Under the pieces are notes generated by a model. It made no database searches. It had not been told where the DNA came from and worked only from the letters and a program-made list of their open reading frames with translations. This document shows, in pieces, positions 37,503-48,743 of a stretch of DNA of 64,000 nucleotides. Source of the DNA: Rhodococcus sp. X156 (GTDB lineage Bacteria; Actinomycetota; Actinomycetes; Mycobacteriales; Mycobacteriaceae); NCBI RefSeq assembly GCF_004006015.1, contig NZ_CP034766.1, forward strand, positions 434,001 through 498,000, read 5' to 3'. Position 1 is the stretch's first letter. Every line of letters starts with the position of its first letter. The position numbers and the translations under genes were made by a program.

Positions 37503-38696
37503 CTAGTCGATCAGCCAGGCGTCGACCTCGGTGCCCTCCGCCAGGTGCACGGCGTCCTCGGGCAGGTCGAGCAGGCAGTTCGACGTCGCCATCCAGCGCA
37601 GGAAGTGCGACGCCGGCGGACCCATCGCGTGCACGGTCCCGGTGGCCCGGTCGAGCACGCCCCGGCGGAACTGGCGCCTGCCGGCGGGGGAGTCCAGCGG
37701 CTCGCTCAGCCGCGCCCGGACCACGTGCCGGCCGGGCGGCAGCCCCATGGCGGACCGGATGGCCGGCCGCAGGAACACCTCGAAGGACACCAGCGAGCTC
37801 ACCGGGTTGCCGGGCAGGGTCACCACCGGCACCCCGTCGAGGCGGCCAGCGCCCTGCGGCATGCCCGGCTGCATGGCCACCTTCACGAACTCCACGCCCT
37901 GGCCGGTGAGCGCGTCCTTGACCACCTCGTAGGCGCCGGCGCTCACGCCCCCGGAGGTGATCACCAGGTCCACCTCGGCCAGCCGCGGCTGCAGCGCCGC
38001 GTGGAAGGCGGTGACGTCGTCGGCGACGAAGTGCAGCTGCTCGGCATCGGCGCCGGCCGCGCGCACCGCGCTGGCCAGCATGATGCCGTTGGACTCGTGG
38101 ATCTGGCCGTGCTGCAGCGGCTGCCCGGGCTCCACCAGCTCCGAACCGGTGGACAGCACCAGCACCCGCAGCGGCGGCACCACCGCGACGGTGGGCTCGC
38201 CGAGCGCGGCGACCAGGCCCAGCTGGGCCGAGCCGAGCACCACGCCTGCGGGCAGCGCCGTGTCGCCGGCGCGCACGTCCTCCCCGGCGGAGCGGACGTG
38301 CTTGCCCGGCTCCCGGCTCTCCCGGATGGTCACGGTGGTGGTGCCACCGTCGGTGGCCTCCACCTGCACCACCGCGTCGGCGCCCGCGGGCATCGGGGCG
38401 CCGGTCATGATGCGGTGAGCGGTGCCGGGGGCCAGCGGCGGGCCGTCCACCCGGCCGGCGGGCACGTCCTCGGCCACCGGCAGGACCACCGGGTGCTCGG
38501 CCCCGGCCCCGGCGACGTCCTCGGCGCGCACGGCGTAGCCGTCCATCGCGGAGTTGTCGAAGGCGGGCAGCGGCCGGGCCGCCACCAGGTCGGCGGCCAG
38601 CGCTCGGCCGGCCGCCTGCTCGAGCGGAACCTGCACCGGGGCGGGGCGGGTCAGCAGCCCGGCGACGACCTTCTGGTGTTCGGAGACGGTGCGCAC
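37503..38696 (-). CDS. moeA: Molybdopterin molybdenumtransferase MoeA
   Basis: 397 residues from GTG 38696 (VRTVSEHQ, matching the mycobacterial MoeA2 start; ATG 38705 is an alternative). Inserts molybdate into adenylylated molybdopterin. Motifs: PAFDNSAMDGYAVRAEDV (~44-61), RIMTGAPMPAGADAVVQVE, STGSELVEPGQ, DLVITSGGVSAGAYEVVK and LPGNPVSSLVSFEVFLRP. Supplies Moco for the nitrate reductase at 24 kb and perhaps the hydroxylase served by the XdhC cluster. Confidence 0.95.
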   Translation of the reverse strand: MRTVSEHQKVVAGLLTRPAPVQVPLEQAAGRALAADLVAARPLPAFDNSAMDGYAVRAEDVAGAGAEHPVVLPVAEDVPAGRVDGPPLAPGTAHRIMTGAPMPAGADAVVQVEATDGGTTTVTIRESREPGKHVRSAGEDVRAGDTALPAGVVLGSAQLGLVAALGEPTVAVVPPLRVLVLSTGSELVEPGQPLQHGQIHESNGIMLASAVRAAGADAEQLHFVADDVTAFHAALQPRLAEVDLVITSGGVSAGAYEVVKDALTGQGVEFVKVAMQPGMPQGAGRLDGVPVVTLPGNPVSSLVSFEVFLRPAIRSAMGLPPGRHVVRARLSEPLDSPAGRRQFRRGVLDRATGTVHAMGPPASHFLRWMATSNCLLDLPEDAVHLAEGTEVDAWLID

Positions 38697-38800
38697 GCCT
38701 GCCATCCTCCCCCTCCGGCCGGGTTGGGGCACTACGGGGCGTAACGGTGGATTGCGCAGTGCGCCACCGCAGGGGCGGGCACCGGGCTAGAGTCGGAGGC

Positions 38801-39931
38801 GTGCCCGGCCAAGAGACCACCGACCTCGTGGGTCGTCGCCTCGGGCACTACCGCGTGGACGGCGTGATCGGGCGGGGCGGGATGAGCACGATGTACCGCG
38901 CCACCGACGTCCGGCTGGGCCGCACCGTCGCGCTGAAGGTGATGGCCGAGGAGCTGGCCGGCGACGCGGAGTTCCGGGAGCGCTTCGTCGACGAGGCCCG
39001 CAACACCTCGGCGATCGACCACTCCCACATCGTCCCGCTGTACGACTTCGGCGACCTGGACGGCTCGCTGTTCCTGGCCATGCGCTACGTGGAGGGCCAG
39101 GACCTGGCCGCGGTGCTCGCCGGCGGTCCGCTGGCGCCGCGCCGCACGGTGAACCTGCTCAGCCAGGTGGCCGAGGCGCTGGACGTGCTGCACGCCCGCA
39201 AGCTGGTGCACCTGGACGTCAAGCCGGCCAACGTGCTGGTGACCAAGCGGGAGAGCGCGGGGCGCGAGCACGTCTACCTCGCCGACTTCGGCCTCACCCG
39301 CCGCGGCGCGGCCGGGCACCGCACCAGCAACGGCGACTTCCTCGGCTCACCCACCTACGCCGCGCCCGAGCACCTGCGCGGCGAGCACGTGGACGGCCGC
39401 ACCGACGTGTACTCGCTGGCCTGCGTGCTGTTCGCCTGCCTCACCGGCAGCGCACCCTTCCGCGGGTCGGTGGACGAGGTGATCGCCGGGCACCTCTCCG
39501 GCGCGGTGCCCCCGGTCTCCGCCGAGGCGGTGCTGCCCCGCCAGCTCGACGAGGTGGTCTGGCGCGGGATGGCCGCCGAGCCGTCCGCGCGGCCGGACAC
39601 CTGTGGCGAGCTGATGGTGCTGGCCCAGCAGGCGCTGGCGCACGTGGTGCAGCCGGAGTCCCCGCCCGCCCGTCGGGTGGTCGGTGCTGGGGCAGCCGCG
39701 CCGGCCCACCCGTCGGTCCCGCCGCGCGGCACCTCCGCACCGCAGGGCGCCGCGCAGCCGCCGGCGCACATCAGCACGCTGCGGCTGCGCGACCCCTCGC
39801 CCACCCGCGCCGGCTCGCCGCTGGTGGCCGAGCCGGTCACGGAGAAGCGGTGGGTGATCCCCAGCCTGGTCGCCGTGGCGCTGGCCGGGCTGGTGCTGCT
39901 GGTGATCGGGCTCGTGGCTCTCGCCACCTGA
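38801..39931 (+). CDS. PknB-type serine/threonine protein kinase with C-terminal membrane anchor
   Basis: 376 residues. Kinase domain (~10-275): glycine loop GRGGMSTMY, catalytic Lys in VALKVM, helix-C Glu in FVDEARNTS, catalytic loop HLDVKPANVL, DFG and the APEHL anchor. The usual HRD Arg is Leu (HLD), making it a non-RD kinase. A Pro/Ala-rich juxtamembrane stretch and one transmembrane helix at the very end (VIPSLVAVALAGLVLLVIGLVAL) follow, with no extracellular sensor. GTG start after GGAGG with very short spacing. Confidence 0.92.
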   Translation: MPGQETTDLVGRRLGHYRVDGVIGRGGMSTMYRATDVRLGRTVALKVMAEELAGDAEFRERFVDEARNTSAIDHSHIVPLYDFGDLDGSLFLAMRYVEGQDLAAVLAGGPLAPRRTVNLLSQVAEALDVLHARKLVHLDVKPANVLVTKRESAGREHVYLADFGLTRRGAAGHRTSNGDFLGSPTYAAPEHLRGEHVDGRTDVYSLACVLFACLTGSAPFRGSVDEVIAGHLSGAVPPVSAEAVLPRQLDEVVWRGMAAEPSARPDTCGELMVLAQQALAHVVQPESPPARRVVGAGAAAPAHPSVPPRGTSAPQGAAQPPAHISTLRLRDPSPTRAGSPLVAEPVTEKRWVIPSLVAVALAGLVLLVIGLVALAT

Positions 39932-39987
39932 CCCCAGCCCGCCCCCCTGACCGGCCCGCGCAACACCGCAAGTCGGTGTGGGCCACG

Positions 39988-40016
39988 TTGCAGTCGAGGG
40001 GCGAGAGTGCTAAACA
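39988..40016 (+). promoter_or_regulatory. groEL promoter with overlapping degenerate CIRCE
   Basis: TTGCAG (39988-39993), 17-bp spacer, TAAACA (40011-40016): a strong sigma-A promoter. GAGTGCTAA (40005-40013) between the boxes is a perfect CIRCE right half; the left half is a poor match at the correct 9-bp spacing. Transcription should start near 40023, at the edge of the second, perfect CIRCE. Confidence 0.75.
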
Positions 40017-40021
40017 TGGGG

Positions 40022-40048
40022 CTGGCACTCGCGACACGTGAGTGCCAG
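40022..40048 (+). promoter_or_regulatory. CIRCE operator (HrcA binding site)
   Basis: Perfect 9-bp inverted repeat CTGGCACTC-N9-GAGTGCCAG, matching the CIRCE consensus TTAGCACTC-N9-GAGTGCTAA in the conserved GCACTC/GAGTGC core. Located 102 bp before the groEL ATG and at the predicted start of transcription; HrcA should repress here and release on heat shock. HrcA itself is not in the window. Confidence 0.92.
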
Positions 40049-40078
40049 GTCGGGACGGTGAGGCGTGGGCCCCGGTGA

Positions 40079-41779
<1,701 letters not shown>

Positions 41780-41825
41780 GTCCTGCGGCTCTGGGTCCTG
41801 CCACCTGCTAGACCCCGCACCACAA

Positions 41826-41868
41826 CCGCCAGGGGCGGTCCCGCACCACGCGGGACCGCCCCTGGCGG
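41826..41868. terminator. Bidirectional terminator between groEL and oxidoreductase
   Basis: A perfect 19-bp inverted repeat (left arm 41826-41844, right arm 41850-41868) with a 5-nt loop lies between the convergent groEL and Gfo/Idh genes. Such a long GC-rich stem can end transcription from either side. Confidence 0.88.
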
Positions 41869-41899
41869 CGTGTGTGGACCCTGTCCTGGGCCGGCTGCT

Positions 41900-42913
41900 C
41901 TAGAGGACGTTCGGGTCCTCGGCCAGCGGCACGCCCAGCTGGTCGGCGGCGGCCTCGAGCACGTCCATCACGGCCTGGGTGTCGCGCAGCGGCATCACGT
42001 CGCTCTCGGTGCGGCCCTCCTGCAGGCAGCGGGTCACCTCGGCCAGCTCGTGGGCGTAGCCGGTGCCGCGCTGCGGCAGGGTGATGGTGGCCGGCTCGGC
42101 GTGGTTGCGGTGCAGCACGATGGTCTGCGGGTGGTGGAAGCGCGGCAGCACGTCGATCCAGCCCTTGGTGCCGTACACCCGGGCGTCGCCGGGCAGCGCG
42201 CAGCGCAGCGAGCACGCCAGGGCGGCGCTGCGGCCGTCGTCGTAGCCCAGCAGCAGCCCCGCCTCGGCGTCCACGCCGGTGGGAAAGAGCGAGCCCACCG
42301 CGCTGACCCGGTCCGGGTCGCCCAGCACCATCTGCGCGAACGACACCGGGTACACGCCCAGGTCCAGCAGCGACCCGCCACCCTGCGCCGGGTCGTAGAG
42401 CCGGTCGGTGGGGTCGTAGCGGCGCTGCACGCCCAGCTCGGCCGACACCGAGCGGACCTCACCGATGGCGCCGTCCTCGACCAGGTCGCGCAGCCGTACC
42501 ACGGCCGGCTGGAAGCGCGTCCACATCGCCTCCATGGCGAACACCCCGCGGCGGTGCGCCTCGGCGATCACCTCGGCCGTGCCCTCGGCGGTGGCGGTGA
42601 ACGACTTCTCCACCAGCACCGCCTTGCCCGCCCGCAGGGCCCCGAGGGCCACGGCGTGGTGCTGCGGGTGCGGGGTGGCGATGTAGACCACGTCCACCTC
42701 GTCGTCGGCCAGCAGCTCGGCGTAGGAGCCGTGTGCGCGCTCCAGGTCGTGGCGCTCGGCGAAGGCCTGGGCCCGCTCCAGGGAGCGGGAGCCCACCGCC
42801 ACCGGCCGCGCGCCGGGGACCAGGGCGAAGTCGTGCATGACGTTCTCCGCGATCCGGCCGGGGCCGACGACTCCCCACCGGATCTCGCGGGCTCTGGGGG
42901 GCGTCCGGGTCAC
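41900..42913 (-). CDS. Gfo/Idh/MocA family oxidoreductase
   Basis: 337 residues. N-terminal Rossmann domain: WGVVGPGRIAENVMHDFALVPGARPVAVGSRSLERA (~13-48), then VVYIATPHPQHHAVALGALRAGKAVLVEKSFTATAEG with the EK(S/P) catalytic Lys (~103), and the substrate domain MEAMWTRFQPAV ... GGGSLLDLGVYPVSFAQMVLG with DxGxYP. It oxidises or reduces a sugar, inositol or diol with NAD(P). Closest in feel to the trans-dihydrobenzenediol dehydrogenase-like subgroup. GTG start overlaps the carbonic anhydrase stop by 4 bp. Confidence 0.9.
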   Translation of the reverse strand: MTRTPPRAREIRWGVVGPGRIAENVMHDFALVPGARPVAVGSRSLERAQAFAERHDLERAHGSYAELLADDEVDVVYIATPHPQHHAVALGALRAGKAVLVEKSFTATAEGTAEVIAEAHRRGVFAMEAMWTRFQPAVVRLRDLVEDGAIGEVRSVSAELGVQRRYDPTDRLYDPAQGGGSLLDLGVYPVSFAQMVLGDPDRVSAVGSLFPTGVDAEAGLLLGYDDGRSAALACSLRCALPGDARVYGTKGWIDVLPRFHHPQTIVLHRNHAEPATITLPQRGTGYAHELAEVTRCLQEGRTESDVMPLRDTQAVMDVLEAAADQLGVPLAEDPNVL

Positions 42914-43590
42914 AGGTTGCCGATGACGTCGACGACGCCGGCGTGGCCGTCCGCCAGGCGGTAGGTGATGCCGACGATGGCCACCTTGCCCTCCTCGACG
43001 GCCTTGTTGAGCACGGTGGAGCGCTCGGGCAGGCGGTGCATGGTCTGCAGCACGTGCTCGCCGACGATGTCGTCCACCTCGGTGAGGTCCTTGCGCTCGG
43101 CGGACATCACCGAGGGCACGATGCGCTCCACCAGGTCGCGGATGTAGCCCACCGGCATCTCGCCGGTGTTGTAGGAGTTCGACGCCGCGGTGACCGCGCC
43201 GCAGTTGTCGTGGCCGAGCACCACCAGCAGCGGGATGCCCAGCGGGGTGACGCCGTACTCCAGGGTGCCCAGCACCGACTCGTCGATGACGTGGCCGGCG
43301 GTGCGCACCACGAACATGTCACCCAGGCCGACGTCGAAGATGATCTCCGCGGCCAGGCGGGAGTCGCTGCAGCCGAAGACCATGGCGAACGGAGCCTGGT
43401 TGTGGGCGAGGGACTCCCGGCGGGTGGCGTCCTGGTGCGGGTGCGAGGGCGCTCCGTCGACGAAGCGCTTGTTGCCGGCGAGCAGCGCCGCCCAGGCCTC
43501 TGCGGGGGTGCTCGGGCGGCCAGTGGTGGGCGGCTCCGTGGCCGGGGTGGTGGAGGTGGGGTTGGCGGCGGTGGCGTCCGAGGAAGTCAT
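42910..43590 (-). CDS. Beta-class carbonic anhydrase
   Basis: 226 residues. Zinc ligands and catalytic dyad visible: CSDSR (~74-78), [10 protein letters not shown] and HDNCG (~130-134), where Cys, Asp, His and Cys form the active site. A ~40-residue Thr/Pro-rich N-terminus precedes the fold ([34 protein letters not shown]). Supplies bicarbonate; the biotin-dependent carboxylase operon lies just beyond the neighbouring regulator. ATG overlaps the TetR stop (ATGA). Confidence 0.94.
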   Translation of the reverse strand: MTSSDATAANPTSTTPATEPPTTGRPSTPAEAWAALLAGNKRFVDGAPSHPHQDATRRESLAHNQAPFAMVFGCSDSRLAAEIIFDVGLGDMFVVRTAGHVIDESVLGTLEYGVTPLGIPLLVVLGHDNCGAVTAASNSYNTGEMPVGYIRDLVERIVPSVMSAERKDLTEVDDIVGEHVLQTMHRLPERSTVLNKAVEEGKVAIVGITYRLADGHAGVVDVIGNL

Positions 43591-44171
43591 GGAGCAGAGG
43601 TTACGACCTCGGTCAGCAGGGCGGCCGAGCCGAGACCCCGCAACAGCTCGGCCAGGCGGTGCTCGTCCAGTCCCTTGCCTGCGTACGGCGTGGAGTTGAG
43701 CAGCCCGAACACCGCCTGCACCCGGGCGCGGGCCACCGGCTCGTCCAGCTGGGGCAGCACCAGCACCAGCTGGCCCACCCACACCTCGGTGTAGGCGCGC
43801 TGCAGCCGGCGCACCCGGGCGCGGTCGTCGTCGGAGGTCGACGCCAGGTCGCGATCCTGCACCCGGATGAGGTCGGGCTCGGTGAGCGCGAAGTCCACGT
43901 GCCCGGCGATGAGCGCGGCGATGGCGGCCGCGGGCGTGGCTGCGGCCTCGACCCGCCGGCGGCCGTTGTCCAGCAGGCGCTCGCTGACGCTGACCAGCAT
44001 CGCGCCGAGCACCGCCTGCTTGCTGGTGAAGTGCCGGTAGACGGCCGGACCGCTGACCCCTGCGGCAGCGCCGAGGTCGTTGATGCTCACCCCGTGGAAG
44101 CCGCGCTCGGCCATCAGCCCGGCGGCCACCTGCAGCAGCTGGTCGCGGCGGGGGGTGCTCATGGGCGGCAT
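43587..44171 (-). CDS. TetR-family repressor of the leucine/isovalerate operon (BkaR-like)
   Basis: 194 residues; the N-terminal helix-turn-helix ([48 protein letters not shown], ~8-55) is typical TetR. Divergent from the carboxylase operon with a four-box palindromic operator between them. M. tuberculosis has a TetR regulator (Rv2506, BkaR) in the same position relative to accA1-accD1. It is probably autoregulated and released by an acyl-CoA intermediate; the ligand is inference. ATG at 44171 or 44162. Its 3' end is coupled to the carbonic anhydrase. Confidence 0.9.
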   Translation of the reverse strand: MPPMSTPRRDQLLQVAAGLMAERGFHGVSINDLGAAAGVSGPAVYRHFTSKQAVLGAMLVSVSERLLDNGRRRVEAAATPAAAIAALIAGHVDFALTEPDLIRVQDRDLASTSDDDRARVRRLQRAYTEVWVGQLVLVLPQLDEPVARARVQAVFGLLNSTPYAGKGLDEHRLAELLRGLGSAALLTEVVTSAP

Positions 44172-44185
44172 CGTAGTCCACCGGT

Positions 44186-44225
44186 GTTAGCGGACGTTAA
44201 CATCGGGCTGTTAACACCTGCTAAC
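44186..44225. promoter_or_regulatory. Four-box operator GTTAGC/GTTAAC/GTTAAC/GCTAAC
   Basis: Boxes at 44186-44191 (GTTAGC), 44196-44201 (GTTAAC), 44210-44215 (GTTAAC) and 44220-44225 (GCTAAC). Start-to-start spacing is 10, 14 and 10 bp, so the whole is a 40-bp dyad, and the inner boxes are themselves palindromes. It lies between divergent tetR and the carboxylase gene, 9 bp before the latter's GTG: a classic site for two TetR dimers controlling both directions. Confidence 0.85.
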
Positions 44226-44234
44226 GTGTGGCCT

Positions 44235-45863
44235 GTGACACACCCGGCCCCGGTCCTGTCCACCCGCGCTGACCCCACCAGCCCCCAGGGGCAGGCCAAC
44301 GCGGCGGCCATGGCGGCGCAGGTGGCCGACCTGCGGGCCCGGGTCGCCGCCGCGGCGCTGGGCGGCTCGGAGCGCTCCCGGCAGCGCCACGTGGCGCGCG
44401 GCAAGCTGCTCCCGCGCCAACGGGTGGACACCCTGCTCGACCGGGGCAGCCCGTTCCTGGAGCTCTCCGCCCTGGCCGCGCACGGCATGTACGACGACGC
44501 GGCGCCCGGCGCCGGGATCATCACCGGCGTCGGCCGGGTGAGCGGGCGCGAGTGCGTGGTGGTGGCCAACGACGCCACCGTCAAGGGCGGCACCTACTAC
44601 CCGATGACGGTGAAGAAGCACCTGCGCGCCCAGGAGGTGGCGCTGCACAACAACCTGCCGTGCCTGTACCTGGTGGACTCCGGCGGCGCCTTCCTGCCCC
44701 ACCAGGACGAGGTGTTCCCCGACCGCGAGCACTTCGGGCGGATCTTCTTCAACCAGGCCACCATGAGCGCCCGCGGCATCGCCCAGGTGGCCGCGGTGCT
44801 CGGCTCGTGCACCGCCGGTGGCGCCTACGTGCCGGCGATGAGCGACGAGGCGGTGATCGTCCGCGACCAGGGCACCATCTTCCTGGCCGGACCACCTCTG
44901 GTGAAGGCGGCCACCGGCGAGGTGGTCACCGCGGAGGACCTCGGTGGCGGGGCGCTGCACGCCCGGGTCTCCGGCGTGGTGGACCACCTGGCCGACGACG
45001 ACACCCACGCCCTGCAGGTAGTCCGCTCCATCGTGGCCACCCTCGGCCCGCGCGAGCCGGTGCCGTGGGACGTGCGCGAGCCCGAGCCGCCGCGCCACGA
45101 CCCCGCGGAGATCCCCGCGGTGGTCCCCGCCGACGCCCGCACCCCCTACGACGTGCGCGAGGTGATCGCCCGCGTGGTGGACGGCAGCCGGTTCCACGAG
45201 TTCAAGGCGGACTACGGGACCACCCTGGTCACCGGCTTCGCGCACGTGCACGGCCACCCGGTGGGCGTGGTGGCCAACAACGGCGTGCTCTTCAGCGAGT
45301 CCGCCCTCAAGGGCGCGCACTTCGTCGAGCTCTGCGACCAGCGCAAGATCCCGCTGGTGTTCCTGCAGAACATCACCGGCTTCATGGTGGGGCGGGAGTA
45401 CGAGGCGGGCGGCATCGCCAAGCACGGCGCCAAGATGGTCACCGCGGTGGCCTGTGCCCGGGTCCCCAAGCTCACCGTGGTGATCGGCGGGTCGTTCGGC
45501 GCCGGCAACTACTCGATGTGCGGGCGGGCGTACTCGCCGCGCTTCCTGTGGATGTGGCCCAACGCCCGCATCTCGGTGATGGGCGGCGACCAGGCCGCGG
45601 CGGTGCTGGCCACGGTGCGCGGCGAGCCCGATGACGCAGCCGACAGCACCGCAGCCGACAGCACCGCAGCCGACAACGCCGCCGCCGACGCCGCGGTGCG
45701 CGCGCAGTACGAGCACCAGGGCCACCCCTACTACTCCACCGCACGGCTGTGGGACGACGGCGTCATCGATCCCGCCGACACCCGCACCGTGCTCGGCCTC
45801 GCCCTGGGAGCCGCGGCCAACGCCCCGCTGGAGCCCGTCCGCAACGGCGTCTTCCGGATGTGA
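44235..45863 (+). CDS. accD1: Acyl-CoA carboxylase beta subunit (methylcrotonyl-CoA carboxylase type)
   Basis: 542-residue carboxyltransferase. Crotonase-fold halves with [81 protein letters not shown] and [34 protein letters not shown] are those of methylcrotonyl-CoA carboxylase beta. Acts in leucine breakdown (3-methylcrotonyl-CoA to 3-methylglutaconyl-CoA). GTG at 44235 or 44226; no ribosome site and the operator is adjacent, so the mRNA may be leaderless. Contains an Ala/Asp-rich repeat insertion near residue 470. Confidence 0.93.
   Translation: MTHPAPVLSTRADPTSPQGQANAAAMAAQVADLRARVAAAALGGSERSRQRHVARGKLLPRQRVDTLLDRGSPFLELSALAAHGMYDDAAPGAGIITGVGRVSGRECVVVANDATVKGGTYYPMTVKKHLRAQEVALHNNLPCLYLVDSGGAFLPHQDEVFPDREHFGRIFFNQATMSARGIAQVAAVLGSCTAGGAYVPAMSDEAVIVRDQGTIFLAGPPLVKAATGEVVTAEDLGGGALHARVSGVVDHLADDDTHALQVVRSIVATLGPREPVPWDVREPEPPRHDPAEIPAVVPADARTPYDVREVIARVVDGSRFHEFKADYGTTLVTGFAHVHGHPVGVVANNGVLFSESALKGAHFVELCDQRKIPLVFLQNITGFMVGREYEAGGIAKHGAKMVTAVACARVPKLTVVIGGSFGAGNYSMCGRAYSPRFLWMWPNARISVMGGDQAAAVLATVRGEPDDAADSTAADSTAADNAAADAAVRAQYEHQGHPYYSTARLWDDGVIDPADTRTVLGLALGAAANAPLEPVRNGVFRM
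45636..45680 (+). repeat. 15-bp tandem repeat inside the carboxylase beta gene
   Basis: GCAGCCGACAGCACC occurs twice in tandem (45636-45650, 45651-45665), followed by a third, diverged copy. It encodes AADST repeats in a surface loop just before the [20 protein letters not shown] segment. The unit is a multiple of three, so copy-number changes would keep the frame. Confidence 0.8.
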
Positions 45864-45868
45864 GCGCC

Positions 45869-47809
45869 ATGTTCAGCACCGTCCTGGTGGCCAACCGCGG
45901 GGAGATCGCCGTCCGCGTCATCCGCACCCTGCGCGAGCTCGGCATCACCGCGGTGGCCGTGTGCTCCGACGCGGACACCACCGCTCGGCACGTGCGCGAG
46001 GCCGACGTCGCCGTCCGGCTCGGGCCCGCCCCCGCGCACCAGAGCTACCTCGACGGCGACCGCGTGCTGGCGGCCGCGCGCGCCACCGGGGCGCAGGCCA
46101 TCCACCCCGGCTACGGCTTCCTGGCCGAGAACGCCGCCTTCGCCCAGGCGTGCGCGGACGCCGGCGTCGTGTTCATCGGCCCACCCCCGTCGGCCATCGA
46201 GGTGATGGGCGACAAGATCCGCGCCAAGCGCGCCGTCAGCGCCGCCGGAGTGCCCGTGGTGCCCGGCCGCAACCAGCCGGGCATGAGCGACGCCGACCTG
46301 CTCGCCGCCGCCGAGGAGGTCGGCTATCCGGTGCTGGTGAAGCCCTCCGCCGGCGGGGGCGGCAAGGGCATGCGCCTGGTGCGCGCCGCCGCCGCCCTGC
46401 CCGAGGCGCTGGTCAGCGCCCGCCGAGAGGCCGCCGCCAGCTTCGGGGACGACACGCTGTTCCTGGAGCGCTTCGTGACGGCGCCGCGGCACGTGGAGGT
46501 GCAGGTGCTGGCCGACACCCACGGCGGTGTCATCCACCTGGGCGAGCGGGAGTGCAGCCTGCAGCGGCGGCACCAGAAGATCGTCGAGGAGGCGCCGTCG
46601 CCGCTGCTGGACGCCGCCACCCGGGCCCGCATCGGGGAGGCGGCCTGCGAGACGGCGCGGGCCTGCGGCTACACCGGGGCGGGCACGGTGGAGTTCATCG
46701 TCAGCGCCGAGGCGCCCGAGACGTTCTTCTTCCTGGAGATGAACACCCGCCTGCAGGTGGAGCACCCCGTCACCGAGCTGGTCACCGGCATCGACCTGGT
46801 GGCCCAGCAGCTGGCCGTGGCCGCGGGGAAGAAGCTGGCCCTGAGCCAGGACGACGTGGTGCTCACCGGACACGCCGTGGAGGCTCGCGTCTACGCCGAG
46901 GACCCCGCCCGGGACTTCCTCCCCACCGGCGGCACCGTGCTGCTGCTGCGCGAGCCGACCGGCGCTGGTGTCCGGGTGGACTCCGGGCTGCGCGTGGGGA
47001 CGGTGGTGGGCAGCACCTACGACCCCATGCTGGCCAAGGTGGTGGCCCACGGCCCGGACCGGGCCACCGCGCTGGCCCGGCTGGGCGCTGCGCTGGGGCG
47101 CACCACGGTGCTGGGGGTGCCCACCAACCTCGGCTTCCTCCGGGAGCTGCTGGCCCACCCGGACGTGCGGGCCGGACGGCTGGACACCGGGCTGGTGGAG
47201 CGCGAGCTGGCCACCCTGGTGCACGAGGAGGTCCCCGCGGCAGTGCCCATCGGGTTCGCCCTGCACGCGCTGGCCCAGCCGCCACCGCCCGACCCGTGGG
47301 CGGCGCGCACGGGGTGGCGGATCGGGGCGCCCGCACCGCTGGTGTGGCAGACCACGGCGGGGGAGGTGTCGCTGCTCGGCGACCAGGCGCGGGTGGACGG
47401 CGGCGAGGCGGTGACCGCTGCGGCGGTGCTCGACGGCGACGAGCTGGTGCTCACCATGGACGGGCGCACCGAGCGCTGGCTGTGCGCCCGCGACGGTGCC
47501 AGGCTGTGGCTGGGCCGCGGCGGGTCGGCGTGGCCGGTGGCCGAGCTGGCCGTCGACCGGGTCCGCGCCGCCGCAGCCGGGGACGCCGAGCTGCGCAGCC
47601 CCATGCCCGGCGCGGTGATCGCGGTGCACGTGGCGCAGGGGGAGCAGGTGGCGGCCGGGGCGGCGCTGCTGGTGGTGGAGGCGATGAAGATGGAGCACAC
47701 GATCCGCGCTCCGCACGCGGGCACGGTCACCACGCTGGCGGTGCGGGCCGGCCAGCAGGTGGCCGTGGAGGAGCACCTGGCCACGGTGGAGGGGGACCCG
47801 GATGCCTGA
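45869..47809 (+). CDS. accA1: Acyl-CoA carboxylase alpha subunit (biotin carboxylase + biotin carrier)
   Basis: 646 residues. Biotin carboxylase domain (~1-445): [37 protein letters not shown], the ATP-grasp loop [11 protein letters not shown] (~157-167), [28 protein letters not shown] and [14 protein letters not shown]-terminal biotinyl domain with EAMKMEH (~605-611). Pairs with the upstream beta subunit. ATG 45869 chosen; GTG 45860 overlapping the previous stop is an alternative. Confidence 0.95.
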   Translation: MFSTVLVANRGEIAVRVIRTLRELGITAVAVCSDADTTARHVREADVAVRLGPAPAHQSYLDGDRVLAAARATGAQAIHPGYGFLAENAAFAQACADAGVVFIGPPPSAIEVMGDKIRAKRAVSAAGVPVVPGRNQPGMSDADLLAAAEEVGYPVLVKPSAGGGGKGMRLVRAAAALPEALVSARREAAASFGDDTLFLERFVTAPRHVEVQVLADTHGGVIHLGERECSLQRRHQKIVEEAPSPLLDAATRARIGEAACETARACGYTGAGTVEFIVSAEAPETFFFLEMNTRLQVEHPVTELVTGIDLVAQQLAVAAGKKLALSQDDVVLTGHAVEARVYAEDPARDFLPTGGTVLLLREPTGAGVRVDSGLRVGTVVGSTYDPMLAKVVAHGPDRATALARLGAALGRTTVLGVPTNLGFLRELLAHPDVRAGRLDTGLVERELATLVHEEVPAAVPIGFALHALAQPPPPDPWAARTGWRIGAPAPLVWQTTAGEVSLLGDQARVDGGEAVTAAAVLDGDELVLTMDGRTERWLCARDGARLWLGRGGSAWPVAELAVDRVRAAAAGDAELRSPMPGAVIAVHVAQGEQVAAGAALLVVEAMKMEHTIRAPHAGTVTTLAVRAGQQVAVEEHLATVEGDPDA

Positions 47810-48743
47810 GCAGGCAACGGCGCCGCTGGCCGGGCTGCCGGGGCGAGTGAGCATCTACGAGGTGGGTGCCCGCGACGGGCTGCAGAACGAGAGCGCCCTG
47901 GTGCCGGTGGCGGTGAAGGCCGACTTCGTGCGCCGGCTGCTCGCCGCCGGGCTGACCGCGGTGGAGACCACCAGCCTGGTGCGCCCGGAGTGGGTGCCGC
48001 AGCTGGCCGACGCCGAGGAGCTGCTGGCCGAGCTCGGTCCCACCCCGGCGGGGCTGCGGATGCCGGCGCTGGTGCCCAACCGCCGCGGGCTGGACCGGGC
48101 GCTGGCTGCCGGGGTGCGCGAGATCGCCGTGTTCGCCTCGGCCACCGAGACCTTCGCGCGCAAGAACCTCAACCGGGGGCTGGCGGAGTCCCTGGACGTG
48201 TTCGAGCCGGTGGTCACCGCGGCGCGCGCGGCCGGCCTGGCCGTGCGCGGCTACGTGTCCATGTGCTTCGGCGACCCCTGGGAGGGCGCCGTCGACCCGG
48301 CGCAGGTGGCCCGGGTGGTGCACGCGCTGTGGGACATGGGGGCGCAGGAGATCTCCCTGGGCGACACCATCGGCGTGGCCACCCCGGGGCAGGTGGTGGC
48401 GGTGCTGGAGGAGCTGCCGGTGCCGCGCGAGGCCGTCGCCGTGCACTTCCACGACACCTACGGCCAGGCGCTGGCCAACACCCTGGTGGCGCTGCAGCAC
48501 GGGGTGACCACTGTGGACTCCAGCGCGGGCGGTCTGGGTGGCTGCCCGTACGCCAAGTCCGCCACCGGCAACCTCGCCACCGAGGACCTGGTGTGGCAGC
48601 TGCACGGGCTGGGCATCGAGACCGGCGTCGACCTGGCGGCGCTGGTGGCCACCAGCACCTGGATGGCCACCCAGCTGGGCCGACCCAGCCCGTCCCGGGT
48701 GGTCACCGCGCTCGCCAGCTCCGCCACCGCCGAGGAGGCCTAG
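47802..48743 (+). CDS. Hydroxymethylglutaryl-CoA lyase
   Basis: 313-residue TIM-barrel (HMGL-like) enzyme splitting HMG-CoA to acetoacetate and acetyl-CoA, the last step of leucine catabolism. Motifs: [15 protein letters not shown] (~17-31), [48 protein letters not shown] and the signature [20 protein letters not shown] with catalytic Cys (~245). ATG overlaps the alpha-subunit stop by 8 bp. Confidence 0.95.
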   Translation: MPEQATAPLAGLPGRVSIYEVGARDGLQNESALVPVAVKADFVRRLLAAGLTAVETTSLVRPEWVPQLADAEELLAELGPTPAGLRMPALVPNRRGLDRALAAGVREIAVFASATETFARKNLNRGLAESLDVFEPVVTAARAAGLAVRGYVSMCFGDPWEGAVDPAQVARVVHALWDMGAQEISLGDTIGVATPGQVVAVLEELPVPREAVAVHFHDTYGQALANTLVALQHGVTTVDSSAGGLGGCPYAKSATGNLATEDLVWQLHGLGIETGVDLAALVATSTWMATQLGRPSPSRVVTALASSATAEEA

